A stretch of DNA of 55,229 bases from Bacillota bacterium (GTDB lineage Bacteria; Bacillota; Clostridia; Lachnospirales; CAG-274), in assembly GCA_017460805.1 (NCBI GenBank), contig JAFUAF010000036.1, positions 1-55,229 on the forward strand, given 5' to 3'. Positions 41,560-49,408 of the stretch are shown here, one piece after another. The stretch's first letter is position 1. Each line of letters opens with the position of its first letter. Below the pieces are notes generated by a model, which was not told the DNA's origin, did not search any database, and worked only from the letters and a program-made list of their open reading frames with translations. The translations under genes were made by a program, and so were the position numbers.

Positions 41560-41916
41560 CTATAAAAGCATATCTTTGTAAGAAAGTAATTTTTCGGCAT
41601 TTGCACAGGCTGCACAATCGCAGTTTTCTGCGCCTTTTGCCTTTATTTCCTTGCCGTGTGCTTCAAGTGTGGCAGCCATATCCGCACCAAAGTAATTCCT
41701 GCCCGCATCACTGCCTGCAAAAGCGATAAGACTGTCAATAGGTGTGATGTCCTCGCTCGCTTCTGCAATAAGTATCTTTGCGGCTTCGGTTTCCTTGTCT
41801 GTACCGACTGCATCGAGCCATGTCTGAGCTGCCGATTTTAACTCCGCACAGCATGAGGGTGCGGCAATAATATCATTAACGACCGCTTTTACTTCTTTAA
41901 GCTGTTCCTGTGTCAT
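41560..41916 (-). CDS. small Cys-motif protein (often mislabelled Hsp90)
   Basis: A 118-residue soluble protein with an N-terminal SCC pair (APSCCAELKSAAQTWLDAVG), a helical middle and a C-terminal CDCAAC motif (ENCDCAACANAEKLL). Similar small proteins in clostridial genomes are, as I recall, annotated as molecular chaperone Hsp90, although they share nothing with real Hsp90. The cysteines could bind a metal or form a redox pair. It starts 12 bp after kduI, behind GGAGGCG, so it is translated from the same mRNA; a link with uronate metabolism is inferred from that alone. Confidence 0.7.
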   Translation of the reverse strand: MTQEQLKEVKAVVNDIIAAPSCCAELKSAAQTWLDAVGTDKETEAAKILIAEASEDITPIDSLIAFAGSDAGRNYFGADMAATLEAHGKEIKAKGAENCDCAACANAEKLLSYKDMLL

Positions 41917-41928
41917 AAAAACGCCTCC

Positions 41929-42798
41929 TTATTTAAGTTCGTCTGTCTTTAACCAGTCCTGATCGTCATAGTCCTTGTTTTCGCCGACCATACCCCAGAT
42001 AAATGTATAAGCCTTTGTACCTACGCCGCTGTGGATAGACCAGCTGGGGCTGATAACTGCGCTTTCGTTTTTCATAACGATATGGCGTGTTTCGTCGGGC
42101 TTGCCCATCATGTGGAATACAACATTGTCCTTTTCAACATCAAAGTAAAGATAAACTTCCATACGTCTTTCGTGTGTATGAGCGGGCATTGTGTTCCAGT
42201 TAGAACCGGGATCGAGCTTTGTAAGACCCATTGCTATCTGGCAGCTGCCGTATTCAACACCGTCACGCTGAGAAAGTCTTGCAAAAACTTCGTCGTGGAT
42301 ATACTGGTTGATCGTTCTCTTGTTGCAGTCTTCAAGTGAGCCGAGAGGCTTGTGGTTTGCATCGTCGTAAGAGATAAGTACGGTAGGATATGTCTTGTGA
42401 GCCGTACCCGATATCATATAGAATTTAGGCGGGTTTTTGGGGTCTTTTGCCGCAAAGGATATTTCTTTAACGCCCATTCCGACATATATTGCGTAGTAGT
42501 TGTTTACTGCGTATTCCTTGCCGTCAACGGTAACAAAACCGTCGCCGCCGATATTTATAACACCGAGTTCACGTCTTTCAAGGAAGTACTTTGAAGCAAG
42601 CTCCTTGCTGCCTTCGAGTTTAAGTGCCTTGTCCGTGGGTGTGATGCCGCCGAAAATGATACGGTCGTTGTGGCTGTATACAAGCTTCATATCGCCGGGT
42701 ACAAAAATGTCCTCTACAAGGAAGTGCTTTCTTAAAGTTTCGGTGTCGTAATGCTTAACATCGTCAAAATGGTTTGAGTATCTTGTCTCTAATTTCAT
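41929..42798 (-). CDS. kduI: 5-dehydro-4-deoxy-D-glucuronate isomerase
   Basis: A 289-residue cupin enzyme that converts 5-keto-4-deoxyuronate, made from unsaturated galacturonate released by pectate lyases, to 2,5-diketo-3-deoxygluconate. Family marks: ETRYSNHFDDVKHYDTETLR at the start, GGITPTDKALKLEG, and the zinc site MPAHTHERRMEVYLYFD with His-x-His-x4-Glu and the later His of WSIHSG. The length is near the usual ~278. Preceded by GGAGGAAACGAC. It supplies a cytoplasmic step downstream of the two lyases in this window; kduD, kdgK and kdgA are not here. Confidence 0.95.
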   Translation of the reverse strand: MKLETRYSNHFDDVKHYDTETLRKHFLVEDIFVPGDMKLVYSHNDRIIFGGITPTDKALKLEGSKELASKYFLERRELGVINIGGDGFVTVDGKEYAVNNYYAIYVGMGVKEISFAAKDPKNPPKFYMISGTAHKTYPTVLISYDDANHKPLGSLEDCNKRTINQYIHDEVFARLSQRDGVEYGSCQIAMGLTKLDPGSNWNTMPAHTHERRMEVYLYFDVEKDNVVFHMMGKPDETRHIVMKNESAVISPSWSIHSGVGTKAYTFIWGMVGENKDYDDQDWLKTDELK

Positions 42799-42854
42799 GT
42801 CGTTTCCTCCCGTGGAAAATAAAATTTTATATGTGAATTATAACATATACGTTT

Positions 42855-44867
42855 TTAAGCCTCATCGTCGTTTATGCTGAATACATCGTAAGTAAGCTTT
42901 ACCGATGAGGAGTCATTCATGCGTATCTCGCTGTTAAAGCGGCTTTCTATACGCTTTGCGACTTTGTCGCCTATCTCTGCTTCAACATTCATAAGTATAA
43001 CTATATACTGACTGTCGGAGTAGCGGGCAAACACATCGCCGCGGCGCAGATTGCTGCATACAGCGCTGTGCAGGGTGTCAAAATCCGCCTGTAAGCTTTC
43101 GGCGTTCTTGTCTTCAAGTGTAAACAGAACGACCTGTACTTTCTGCTGGTTGTGCAGGGTATACTGTTCCACAAAGCTTATCATTCTTGCTATGCCCTGC
43201 GAGCCTAAGCTTAAAGATTCGCCGTGGGCATTGAGTATCTTGTAAAGGAAGCTGTCGCCCGATACCATATCGTCTGCCGCCGCAATACTGCGTGTTTCGG
43301 TATAGAAATGGTAAGCGCCTTTCTGATTTTGCTTTACAAAATACAGCGCCTTGTCCGCGTTGCTGTACAGGGTCTCAAAATTGTTGCCGTCGGAGTGGCT
43401 TAATGCAATACCTATTGAAACGGAAGTTTGTATACGCGGATTTATGTCGTCGATGCGTTTTAAAAATTCCTCGGATATACGCTTGCATATTGTTTCAATG
43501 GCATCTTTTGTTTTTGCGCTCACGATAAAGGCGATAAATTCATCTCCGCCAAGGCGGCAGACTATGTCATCGCCGCGTACACAGCTTGTAAGCACATCGC
43601 TTATTGCAAGTATGACATCATCGCCCGCAATATGTCCGTATGTATCGTTTATGGCCTTGAAGTTGTCAAGGTCTATCATCAGAAGTGCGCCGCGCGCGCC
43701 GTGTACCGAAAGATAGGTGTTTACGGACTGCGCCATGAACTGGCGGTTCCAAAGACCCGTAAGGGCATCTTTCTGCGCCTTGTTTTTAAGCTCCTCGGTA
43801 TATTCGTTAAGTACGCGTTCAAGTATGGCATTGCTGAAATCCACAACATCCATGTCGCTGTCGTTAATTTCGTTCATCTTGCTTGCAACAAAGCCCGAAC
43901 GTATCATATTGAGTGCCGCATCAACTATTATCGGGTCAAAACGGCTGCCGCGTTCGTTTTTAAGCTTTTCTATAAGGTCTTCATCCGTGCACGCGGGCAT
44001 ATTTTCACGCGGTGTACGGGACAAGTCGATATAATCGGCAACGGCAATAATACGCGCTTCAATCGGGATATTCGGGCCTGTGGGCTCTGTTTCGGAGTCA
44101 TAGCGCGCATGATGATAGCGCACGCCGTCCGCAAGATTTTTTATAAGAGTAAAATCCTGCAAAAGCTCGCCGCCTATTTCGGCGTGGGTATCGAGTATAG
44201 TCTGCTCGTCCGCAGTAAGAGGAGAACTTTTGCTCAATATATTTTCCGATATGCCTATTTTGCCTATATCATGCAAAAGTGCTATATAATAAAGACCTGT
44301 GGCATCGTGTTCGTTCCATTTGAGTATTTCCGCGATTTTAGAAGCGTAGGCCGCAACACGGGGGGAGTGCCCCATTGTGTAAACACTTTTGTTGTCAACG
44401 ATTTTTGAAAGGGTCTTGAAAACATGGATAGTCATTTTTTCAAGCTGTTCCGTCTTGACTTTTACCTGTGCTTCAAGGTTTTTCTTCAGAGTTTCAAATT
44501 CCAGTATTTTTCCTATGCGGTAAAGCATGGCATCGCCGTCAAAAGGCTTGGTTATGTAGTCCACCGCACCCAGTTTGAAACCAAGGCTCTCGCTTTCTAT
44601 AGCAAGGTCGCCCGTAAGGAAAATAACGGGTATGCCGCTTTTGCCCTTCATGCTTTTTATTTTGCGTATCGTCTCAAAGCCGTCCATTCCGGGCATGATA
44701 ACATCAAGCAAAATAAGGTCGGGGTCATGGTCTTTTAAGTAGGCTATGCCCTTTTCTCCGCTGCTTGCCATTGCAAGCTCGTAATGGCTTTTCAGCACAT
44801 CCCCCGCACTTTTAAGCGTTGTTGCGGAGTCGTCTATAATTAAAATGAGTTTTCGTTTGGCTGTCAT
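42855..44867 (-). CDS. response regulator with HD-GYP-like and GGDEF domains
   Basis: A 670-residue signalling protein. Residues 5-125 are a receiver domain (LIIDDS, phospho-acceptor in LILLDVIMPG, TKPFDG). Residues about 145-335 are an HD-GYP-like domain with LLHDIGKIG and VRYHHARYD, but the GYP triad is replaced by TGP in a shortened loop. Residues about 365-530 are a GGDEF domain with intact RLGGDEF and a canonical I-site (RGDD five residues before GGDEF), so it should make c-di-GMP and be feedback inhibited. Residues about 555-665 look like a second, degenerate GGDEF domain (RRGDVFARYSDSQYIVILM). The HD domain may be a c-di-GMP phosphodiesterase or only a sensor. No histidine kinase gene is adjacent. 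Confidence 0.87.
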   Translation of the reverse strand: MTAKRKLILIIDDSATTLKSAGDVLKSHYELAMASSGEKGIAYLKDHDPDLILLDVIMPGMDGFETIRKIKSMKGKSGIPVIFLTGDLAIESESLGFKLGAVDYITKPFDGDAMLYRIGKILEFETLKKNLEAQVKVKTEQLEKMTIHVFKTLSKIVDNKSVYTMGHSPRVAAYASKIAEILKWNEHDATGLYYIALLHDIGKIGISENILSKSSPLTADEQTILDTHAEIGGELLQDFTLIKNLADGVRYHHARYDSETEPTGPNIPIEARIIAVADYIDLSRTPRENMPACTDEDLIEKLKNERGSRFDPIIVDAALNMIRSGFVASKMNEINDSDMDVVDFSNAILERVLNEYTEELKNKAQKDALTGLWNRQFMAQSVNTYLSVHGARGALLMIDLDNFKAINDTYGHIAGDDVILAISDVLTSCVRGDDIVCRLGGDEFIAFIVSAKTKDAIETICKRISEEFLKRIDDINPRIQTSVSIGIALSHSDGNNFETLYSNADKALYFVKQNQKGAYHFYTETRSIAAADDMVSGDSFLYKILNAHGESLSLGSQGIARMISFVEQYTLHNQQKVQVVLFTLEDKNAESLQADFDTLHSAVCSNLRRGDVFARYSDSQYIVILMNVEAEIGDKVAKRIESRFNSEIRMNDSSSVKLTYDVFSINDDEA

Positions 44868-44920
44868 AATTTATCCCCTTATACAATACGTATTCTCCGA
44901 TAATTTATCAATATATATTA

Positions 44921-44949
44921 ATTTTACACTAAAATCACGGAAATTTCAA
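44921..44949 (-). promoter_or_regulatory. promoter of the REC-HD-GGDEF gene
   Basis: Read leftward: TTGAAA (44944-44949), 17 bp, TAAAAT (44921-44926), about 55 bp before the start codon. Confidence 0.6.
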
Positions 44950-45029
44950 TATAAAATATCGGGATTGTAAATTCTTTTTTGTAAAATTTTTTTGCGGTCT
45001 GCGCACAGTTGTGGGAAACATGTTTTTTA

Positions 45030-45058
45030 TTGACTTGGCGGGCGGTTTGTTGTAAAAT
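45030..45058 (+). promoter_or_regulatory. promoter of the rhomboid gene
   Basis: TTGACT (45030-45035), 17 bp, TAAAAT (45053-45058), about 20 bp before the GTG start. Confidence 0.6.
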
Positions 45059-45078
45059 GAAGAAAAGGATGTGATCGA

Positions 45079-46107
45079 GTGGTACTTGGTATAATGCAGG
45101 AACTTCTGCTTAATGATTTTACGCCGATACTTTCCACGCAGGCCGCAATAACGGGCGAATTGGATATATTCTGTGCGGGGAAACAGGCAGGGCCGAATCT
45201 CTACTGCGTGATAGCCGTTGATGCCCGAAAACCCGAATATAAACAAAAATTTGAGCATTTTGCGGGCTATATCGGTGCAAGTCATTCCATGAATGATTAT
45301 AATGTGGTCATTCTTGGGGTATTCGATACGGATGAGGTATCGGATGAATTAAAAGAATATGCTACGGCGACAGTCGAAAGCTTTGAAAAAATAAATATAA
45401 TAAAATGGGTACTTACGCCAAACGGGGTGGAAGTATACGGCCGTCAGCCCGACAGATTGCTTAATATCCGAACGCTGCTTGAAAAGTCACTTACAGAGGA
45501 TATGTCGGGTAAGACCGTTGCCGATGTGACCGCCTACGGACATGAAAAACGCAGAGAGCGTATAGTCAGCGGAAATACATTTCTGACCTATATAATGATA
45601 GGTGTATTGATACTCATTTATATTTTGCAGATATTCGATAAAAACGATACGCTTATTTATGACTACGCGGCTCTTCCGCTTGGAAATGGTGAACTTTATC
45701 GTAATTTTACCTGTATGTTTCTTCATGGAAGCGTTGAACATCTGCTTTCAAACCTGCTTGCGCTGTATATTTTCGGCACAAGGGTGGAAAGATATTACGG
45801 CAAAAAAATGTTTGCACTGATATATTTTATCGGCGGAGTGCTTGCAAGTGTGACTTCTTCGGCCTTTCTGAGCGGAATGGCGCTTGGTGCATCGGGTGCG
45901 ATATTTGCACTTATGGGCGCCGTGCTTATGTACAGCCTGCGCACAAAGCGCTCAATAGACGGGTTTGACCTGTATTTTCTGATATTTTTCGTCCTTGTCG
46001 GCCTTGCAGGCGGCGGATTGGTTGCAGGCATTGACAATATCGCTCATATAGCGGGTTTTGTATATGGCTGCGTAATAAGTATGTTTTACGGGATAAAAGG
46101 CGAGTAG
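45079..46107 (+). CDS. rhomboid-family intramembrane serine protease
   Basis: A 342-residue protein. A soluble N-terminal domain of about 165 residues precedes a six- to seven-helix rhomboid core. The catalytic serine is in GASGAIFALMG (Ser272) and the histidine in NIAHIAGFVYG (His323); the loop-1 segment YRNFTCMFLHGSVEHLLSN is also typical. Rhomboids cleave membrane-spanning substrates within the bilayer. The GTG at 45079 follows AAAGGATGTGATC; an ATG five codons later is an alternative. The next gene starts 9 bp after the stop, so the two are probably co-transcribed. Confidence 0.9.
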   Translation: MVLGIMQELLLNDFTPILSTQAAITGELDIFCAGKQAGPNLYCVIAVDARKPEYKQKFEHFAGYIGASHSMNDYNVVILGVFDTDEVSDELKEYATATVESFEKINIIKWVLTPNGVEVYGRQPDRLLNIRTLLEKSLTEDMSGKTVADVTAYGHEKRRERIVSGNTFLTYIMIGVLILIYILQIFDKNDTLIYDYAALPLGNGELYRNFTCMFLHGSVEHLLSNLLALYIFGTRVERYYGKKMFALIYFIGGVLASVTSSAFLSGMALGASGAIFALMGAVLMYSLRTKRSIDGFDLYFLIFFVLVGLAGGGLVAGIDNIAHIAGFVYGCVISMFYGIKGE

Positions 46108-46116
46108 GGTGCGTAT

Positions 46117-46857
46117 ATGACAGGGAAAAAGCGTTTTCATACAATAGATACCGTGCGCGGGTTTCTGCTGGTAAATATGATAATATATCATCTTATCTGG
46201 GATATTGTATGGATATTCGGGGTAAACTGGACGTGGTATACGAGTTCGGCTGCGAATGTATGGGAAAAGATCGGCTGCAGCGGTTTTATTCTGCTTTCGG
46301 GCATAAGCTGGCGCATAAGCGGCAATATAAAAAATAAAATAAAAAACGGTATATTGGTATTGGCAAGCGGAGAACTGGTGGCGGCGGCAAGTCTGCTTAT
46401 GCCCGCGGATGATCGAATAAAATGCGGCGTGCTTACATTTTTGGGCTCGGCTATGCTGATAATGATACCGCTTGATAAGATACTGAAAAAGGTCAATAAC
46501 TTTGTCGGTCTGCTTGTTTCGGGTGTGCTGTTCTCTTTGTTTTGGGGGATAAATGAAGGAACGATAGTGTATGGCAATGTCGAATTGCCGAGACAGCTTT
46601 ACAGCGGCGGGTTAATGACATACCTTGGTTTTATGTCGGGAGATTTTTATTCAGCCGACTATTTCAGCCTGCTGCCGTGGATATTTATGTACATCTGCGG
46701 GTATTTTCTGTCCCCTGTCGTTTTGTCGCTTGGCGAAAAGGTTCTTGGCATCAAAGCGGAACCGTTTGCCTTTATGGGCAGACATTCGCTTATTATCTAC
46801 CTTTTGCATCAGCCGTTGGTTTACGGCGTGCTTTATCTGATTTTTAAATTTATATGA
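46117..46857 (+). CDS. DUF1624 membrane protein (heparan-alpha-glucosaminide N-acetyltransferase-like)
   Basis: A 246-residue protein with about seven membrane helices. The opening RFHTIDTVRGFLLVNMIIYH and closing GRHSLIIYLLHQPLVYGVLY are characteristic of DUF1624/HGSNAT-type membrane acyltransferases, which move an acetyl group from cytoplasmic acetyl-CoA to a sugar outside the membrane. The histidine in IIYHLIWD and that in LLHQP may be functional. The acceptor in this organism is unknown; a cell-wall glycan is possible. No typical ribosome binding site precedes the ATG, so it may depend on translation of the rhomboid gene. Confidence 0.8.
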   Translation: MTGKKRFHTIDTVRGFLLVNMIIYHLIWDIVWIFGVNWTWYTSSAANVWEKIGCSGFILLSGISWRISGNIKNKIKNGILVLASGELVAAASLLMPADDRIKCGVLTFLGSAMLIMIPLDKILKKVNNFVGLLVSGVLFSLFWGINEGTIVYGNVELPRQLYSGGLMTYLGFMSGDFYSADYFSLLPWIFMYICGYFLSPVVLSLGEKVLGIKAEPFAFMGRHSLIIYLLHQPLVYGVLYLIFKFI

Positions 46858-46900
46858 AAAAAATTATAAAAAAATTATATGAAAAAATTTGTTTTTTCTA

Positions 46901-46929
46901 TTGACAAGGAATAAAATATATGGTATATT
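46901..46929 (+). promoter_or_regulatory. consensus sigma-A promoter for a candidate small RNA
   Basis: TTGACA (46901-46906), 17 bp, TATATT (46924-46929). No ORF follows before the terminator at 47043-47067. Confidence 0.7.
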
Positions 46930-46935
46930 ATGATT

Positions 46936-47068
46936 GTGTTAGGGATGACTAACTAACATATTTCGCCGGTATATCGTTAGGGTAAGACGATATTCGGACT
47001 TTATTTCTCCTAAGAAAATAACACGAATTATTTACACGAAAGAGCCGCTGTGTCAAGCGGCTTTTTTG
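46936..47068 (+). ncRNA. candidate small RNA of about 130 nt upstream of lexA
   Basis: A unit with its own consensus promoter and an intrinsic terminator (AGCCGCT/AGCGGCT followed by six T) and no open frame. Predicted folds: GTTAG/CTAAC (46938-46953), a long stem CCGGTATATCGT (46966-46977) with ACGATATTCGG (46987-46997) around a TAGGGTAAG loop, then an unpaired stretch with TTTCTCCTAAG. The CUCC segment could pair with ribosome binding sites, as in several Gram-positive regulatory RNAs. I cannot assign it to a known family. It could also be a riboswitch whose target was lost. Confidence 0.5.
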
Positions 47069-47131
47069 TGTTCTGAAATCGAACAAAAATACGTAAATTT
47101 TGCAAAACAGTAAAAAAATAAAAAAAAATCC

Positions 47132-47159
47132 TTTACTTTTTCGTATTTTGTGGTAAAAT
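47132..47159 (+). promoter_or_regulatory. promoter of lexA
   Basis: TTTACT (47132-47137), 16 bp, TAAAAT (47154-47159). Confidence 0.55.
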
Positions 47160-47166
47160 GTAATTA

Positions 47167-47178
47167 GAACGAATTTTC
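47167..47178 (+). promoter_or_regulatory. candidate SOS box (LexA operator)
   Basis: GAACGAATTTTC differs in one half-site base from the Gram-positive SOS pattern GAACnnnnGTTC and covers the expected transcription start of lexA, a place where LexA would repress its own gene. A weaker GAAC-like site is near 47080. Confidence 0.4.
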
Positions 47179-47204
47179 GAAAAGAGTTATAAGGAGCGTT
47201 TTTT

Positions 47205-47828
47205 ATGGAAAGTTTGACCGCAAAACAGCAGCAGATATATGATTTTATAAAAGGCGAGATACGCAAAAGAGGCATAACCCCAAGTATACGTGAAATAGGC
47301 AATGCGGCAGGTCTGTCAAGTACTTCGAGTGTACACGCACAGCTGGAAACATTGGAGAGAAAGGGCTATATCCAGCGCTCAAGATCCAAAAACCGCTGTA
47401 TAGAGATATTGGAGGACAACTTCTACAACGATAATGATACTATGGATGTGGAATACTCAAATGTGCCTATTATCGGTACAGTAACGGCGGGTCTTCCCAT
47501 ACTTGCGGAAGAAAATCTGGAAGGATATTTCCCCGTGCCTGTCGATTATCTTAAAAACAATGATACCTTTATGCTTCGTGTAAGGGGCAGCAGTATGATA
47601 AACTGCGGTATTTTAAATAACGATCTTGTGCTTGTAAATCAGCAGAGCGACGCAAATAACGGCGATATAATAATTGCCTTGCTTGATGATTCGGCGACCT
47701 GCAAACGCTTTTTCCGCGAGAATGACCATGTGCGTTTACAGCCCGAAAATGACGATTACGAGCCTATTATCGTAAGGGATGTTAAGATACTCGGCAAAGT
47801 GATAGGTCTTTTCCGCTCGTTCAGATAA
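47205..47828 (+). CDS. lexA: SOS regulator LexA
   Basis: A 207-residue LexA. The N-terminal winged helix (LTAKQQQIYDFIKGEIRKRG, TPSIREIGNAAGLSSTSSVH) is followed by the S24 self-cleaving domain: scissile Ala95-Gly96 in TVTAGLPI, nucleophile Ser130 in RVRGSSMI and Lys167 in ATCKRFF. DNA damage activates RecA, which stimulates self-cleavage and releases SOS genes. Preceded by AAGGAGCG. A DnaQ-like exonuclease gene follows 23 bp later and is probably in the same transcript. Confidence 0.96.
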   Translation: MESLTAKQQQIYDFIKGEIRKRGITPSIREIGNAAGLSSTSSVHAQLETLERKGYIQRSRSKNRCIEILEDNFYNDNDTMDVEYSNVPIIGTVTAGLPILAEENLEGYFPVPVDYLKNNDTFMLRVRGSSMINCGILNNDLVLVNQQSDANNGDIIIALLDDSATCKRFFRENDHVRLQPENDDYEPIIVRDVKILGKVIGLFRSFR

Positions 47829-47851
47829 GATATTGTTATCGGGGTGTTATT

Positions 47852-48523
47852 ATGGATGAATTGTTGAAGTATCTTGTAAAAAAGTCCAATATTGAAAATA
47901 ATGATTTTTTTAATTACAGACAGCGCGAAGACATGGAGAAACTTGTCAGGAAGCGTGAACCAAAGCCGCAAAAGGAAAAGTGTGCTTATATTAAGCTGAC
48001 AGAACCGACGGCAGAGGATTATGTTGTGCTGGATTTTGAAACGACGGGCATGACGGCGGGCATAAACAAAATTATAGAAATAGGCGCGGTAAAAGCAAAA
48101 AAAGGTGTTGTAACGGATGTTTTTACCACACTTGTAGACCCCGAACAGATAATTCCGCGGTTTATAAGTGCAAAGGTGCATATTACCGACCGCATGGTAG
48201 AGGGGCAGCCAAAAATAGAAGAGGTACTGCCGAAATTTATGGAATTTTTGGGAGATCTTCCGATAGTTGCCCATAATGCGCCTTTTGATATGTCCTTTTT
48301 GATAAGAAATGCAAAACAGCTTGACATAGAGGTCAATAATCCTGTCATTGATACGCTGACTTTAAGCAGGCGCTATAATAAAGAGTGCGCAAAGCATAAT
48401 CTTGGATATTTAGCGGAATTTTTTGATCTTGGGCTTAAAAATGCTCACAGAGCGTACCACGATGCCGCGGCCACACAAAAGTTATATGAAATTATAAGAA
48501 AAAAGTATCGAAATATCCAATGA
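47852..48523 (+). CDS. DnaQ/PolC-like 3'-5' exonuclease (DEDDh)
   Basis: A 223-residue protein with a charged helical N-terminus of about 50 residues and a DEDDh exonuclease domain (about 53-218): VVLDFETTGM (Asp, Glu), IVAHNAPFDMSFL (Asp) and HRAYHDAAATQKLYE (His, Asp). Proteins of this type are epsilon-subunit or PolC exonuclease relatives that act in proofreading, repair or RNA processing. It lies directly behind lexA and may thus be damage-inducible, which is inference. It lacks a polymerase domain and is complete. Confidence 0.88.
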   Translation: MDELLKYLVKKSNIENNDFFNYRQREDMEKLVRKREPKPQKEKCAYIKLTEPTAEDYVVLDFETTGMTAGINKIIEIGAVKAKKGVVTDVFTTLVDPEQIIPRFISAKVHITDRMVEGQPKIEEVLPKFMEFLGDLPIVAHNAPFDMSFLIRNAKQLDIEVNNPVIDTLTLSRRYNKECAKHNLGYLAEFFDLGLKNAHRAYHDAAATQKLYEIIRKKYRNIQ

Positions 48524-48557
48524 TTACTTTTGTAATCAAAATGTTACAAAAAAAGTA

Positions 48558-48586
48558 TTGATTTTTTGTGCAGAGTTATGTATTAT
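48558..48586 (+). promoter_or_regulatory. promoter of the CmpB-type membrane protein gene
   Basis: TTGATT (48558-48563), 17 bp, TATTAT (48581-48586), about 50 bp before the start codon. Confidence 0.6.
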
Positions 48587-48637
48587 ATAGTAAATAAGCA
48601 AAGTTTTATTTTTGCATATTTATGGTGGTGATACATT

Positions 48638-49228
48638 ATGATAAAAAACTATCTTGGCATGGATATTTATTATTTTTTGAATTGTTTTTTTATATATAGT
48701 TTTCTGGGTTACATATTCGAGTGTATAGTACTTACCTGTCAGACTCATTCACGCGTGACAGACAGAGGTTTTGTGCGCTGTCCGCTGTGTACGATATACG
48801 GCGTGGGTGCATTTGGTGCGCAGTATTTGCTTGCGCCGCTGACACACAGCTATTTGCAGCTTTTTATTATAGGTGCTGTGGCCGCTACCGTGCTTGAAAT
48901 AGTGACCGCAAAACTTATGACAAAGCTTTTTGGCTGTTTCTGGTGGGATTACAATAACAGACCGTTTAACTACAGGGGTGTTATTTGTCTTGAAAGTACA
49001 ATATGCTGGGGGATCATGGCGGTAAGTATAGTCGTGCTCTTCCATCCGCTTGTAATGCGTATCGTTGATATGTATTACGATCTTTGCGGCAAACCGATAG
49101 CCGTGATAATGCTGGTGGTTTACTGCATAGACTTCAGCACAAGTTTTTACCATGCCATCGGCGAAAAAGAAAATATAGCTGTTGAGGAGAACGAAGAAGA
49201 ACAGCAGCTTGCGGAGAGTATAAATTAA
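48638..49228 (+). CDS. CmpB-family putative ABC transporter permease (type IV)
   Basis: A 196-residue membrane protein with five or so helices. The segments FFIYSFLGYIFECIV, GFVRCPLCTIYGVGAFG, FWWDYNNRPFNYRGVICLES and WGIMAVSIVVLFHP are typical of the ABC_trans_CmpB family, which is annotated as putative ABC-transporter type IV although its transport role is not proven. The C-terminal 20 residues are acidic and cytoplasmic. It is monocistronic, preceded by GGTGGTGATACATT. Confidence 0.85.
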   Translation: MIKNYLGMDIYYFLNCFFIYSFLGYIFECIVLTCQTHSRVTDRGFVRCPLCTIYGVGAFGAQYLLAPLTHSYLQLFIIGAVAATVLEIVTAKLMTKLFGCFWWDYNNRPFNYRGVICLESTICWGIMAVSIVVLFHPLVMRIVDMYYDLCGKPIAVIMLVVYCIDFSTSFYHAIGEKENIAVEENEEEQQLAESIN

Positions 49229-49256
49229 AAATCATCGTTTTGGTGTTGATCGGTTT

Positions 49257-49290
49257 ATCCGATTTGCAGGCAATGCAGCTCGGATTTTTA
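49257..49290 (+). terminator. terminator of the CmpB-type gene
   Basis: ATCCGA pairs with TCGGAT (outer CGGTTTAT/ATAAAACCG may extend it), followed by TTTTTAT. Confidence 0.6.
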
Positions 49291-49323
49291 TAAAACCGCT
49301 TGGTTTCGGCTGAAAATGAGGAT

Positions 49324-49370
49324 AAAAAAGCAAAAGACAGTGCGCATGCCGCTGTCTTTTGCTTTTTTTG
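49324..49370. terminator. bidirectional terminator before pepF
   Basis: AAAAAAGCAAAAGACAG (49324-49340) pairs with CTGTCTTTTGCTTTTTT (49352-49368), a 17-bp stem with T runs on both strands. It ends the leftward pepF transcript. Confidence 0.85.
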
Positions 49371-49408
49371 TTATATACGAATTGCGCTGCCATGTTATAC
49401 AAAAAGTA

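Noticed and set aside
41560..41916. Molecular chaperone Hsp90
   Set aside because: The protein has 118 residues with Cys motifs and none of the ATPase or middle-domain features of Hsp90; the label seems to be a propagated annotation.
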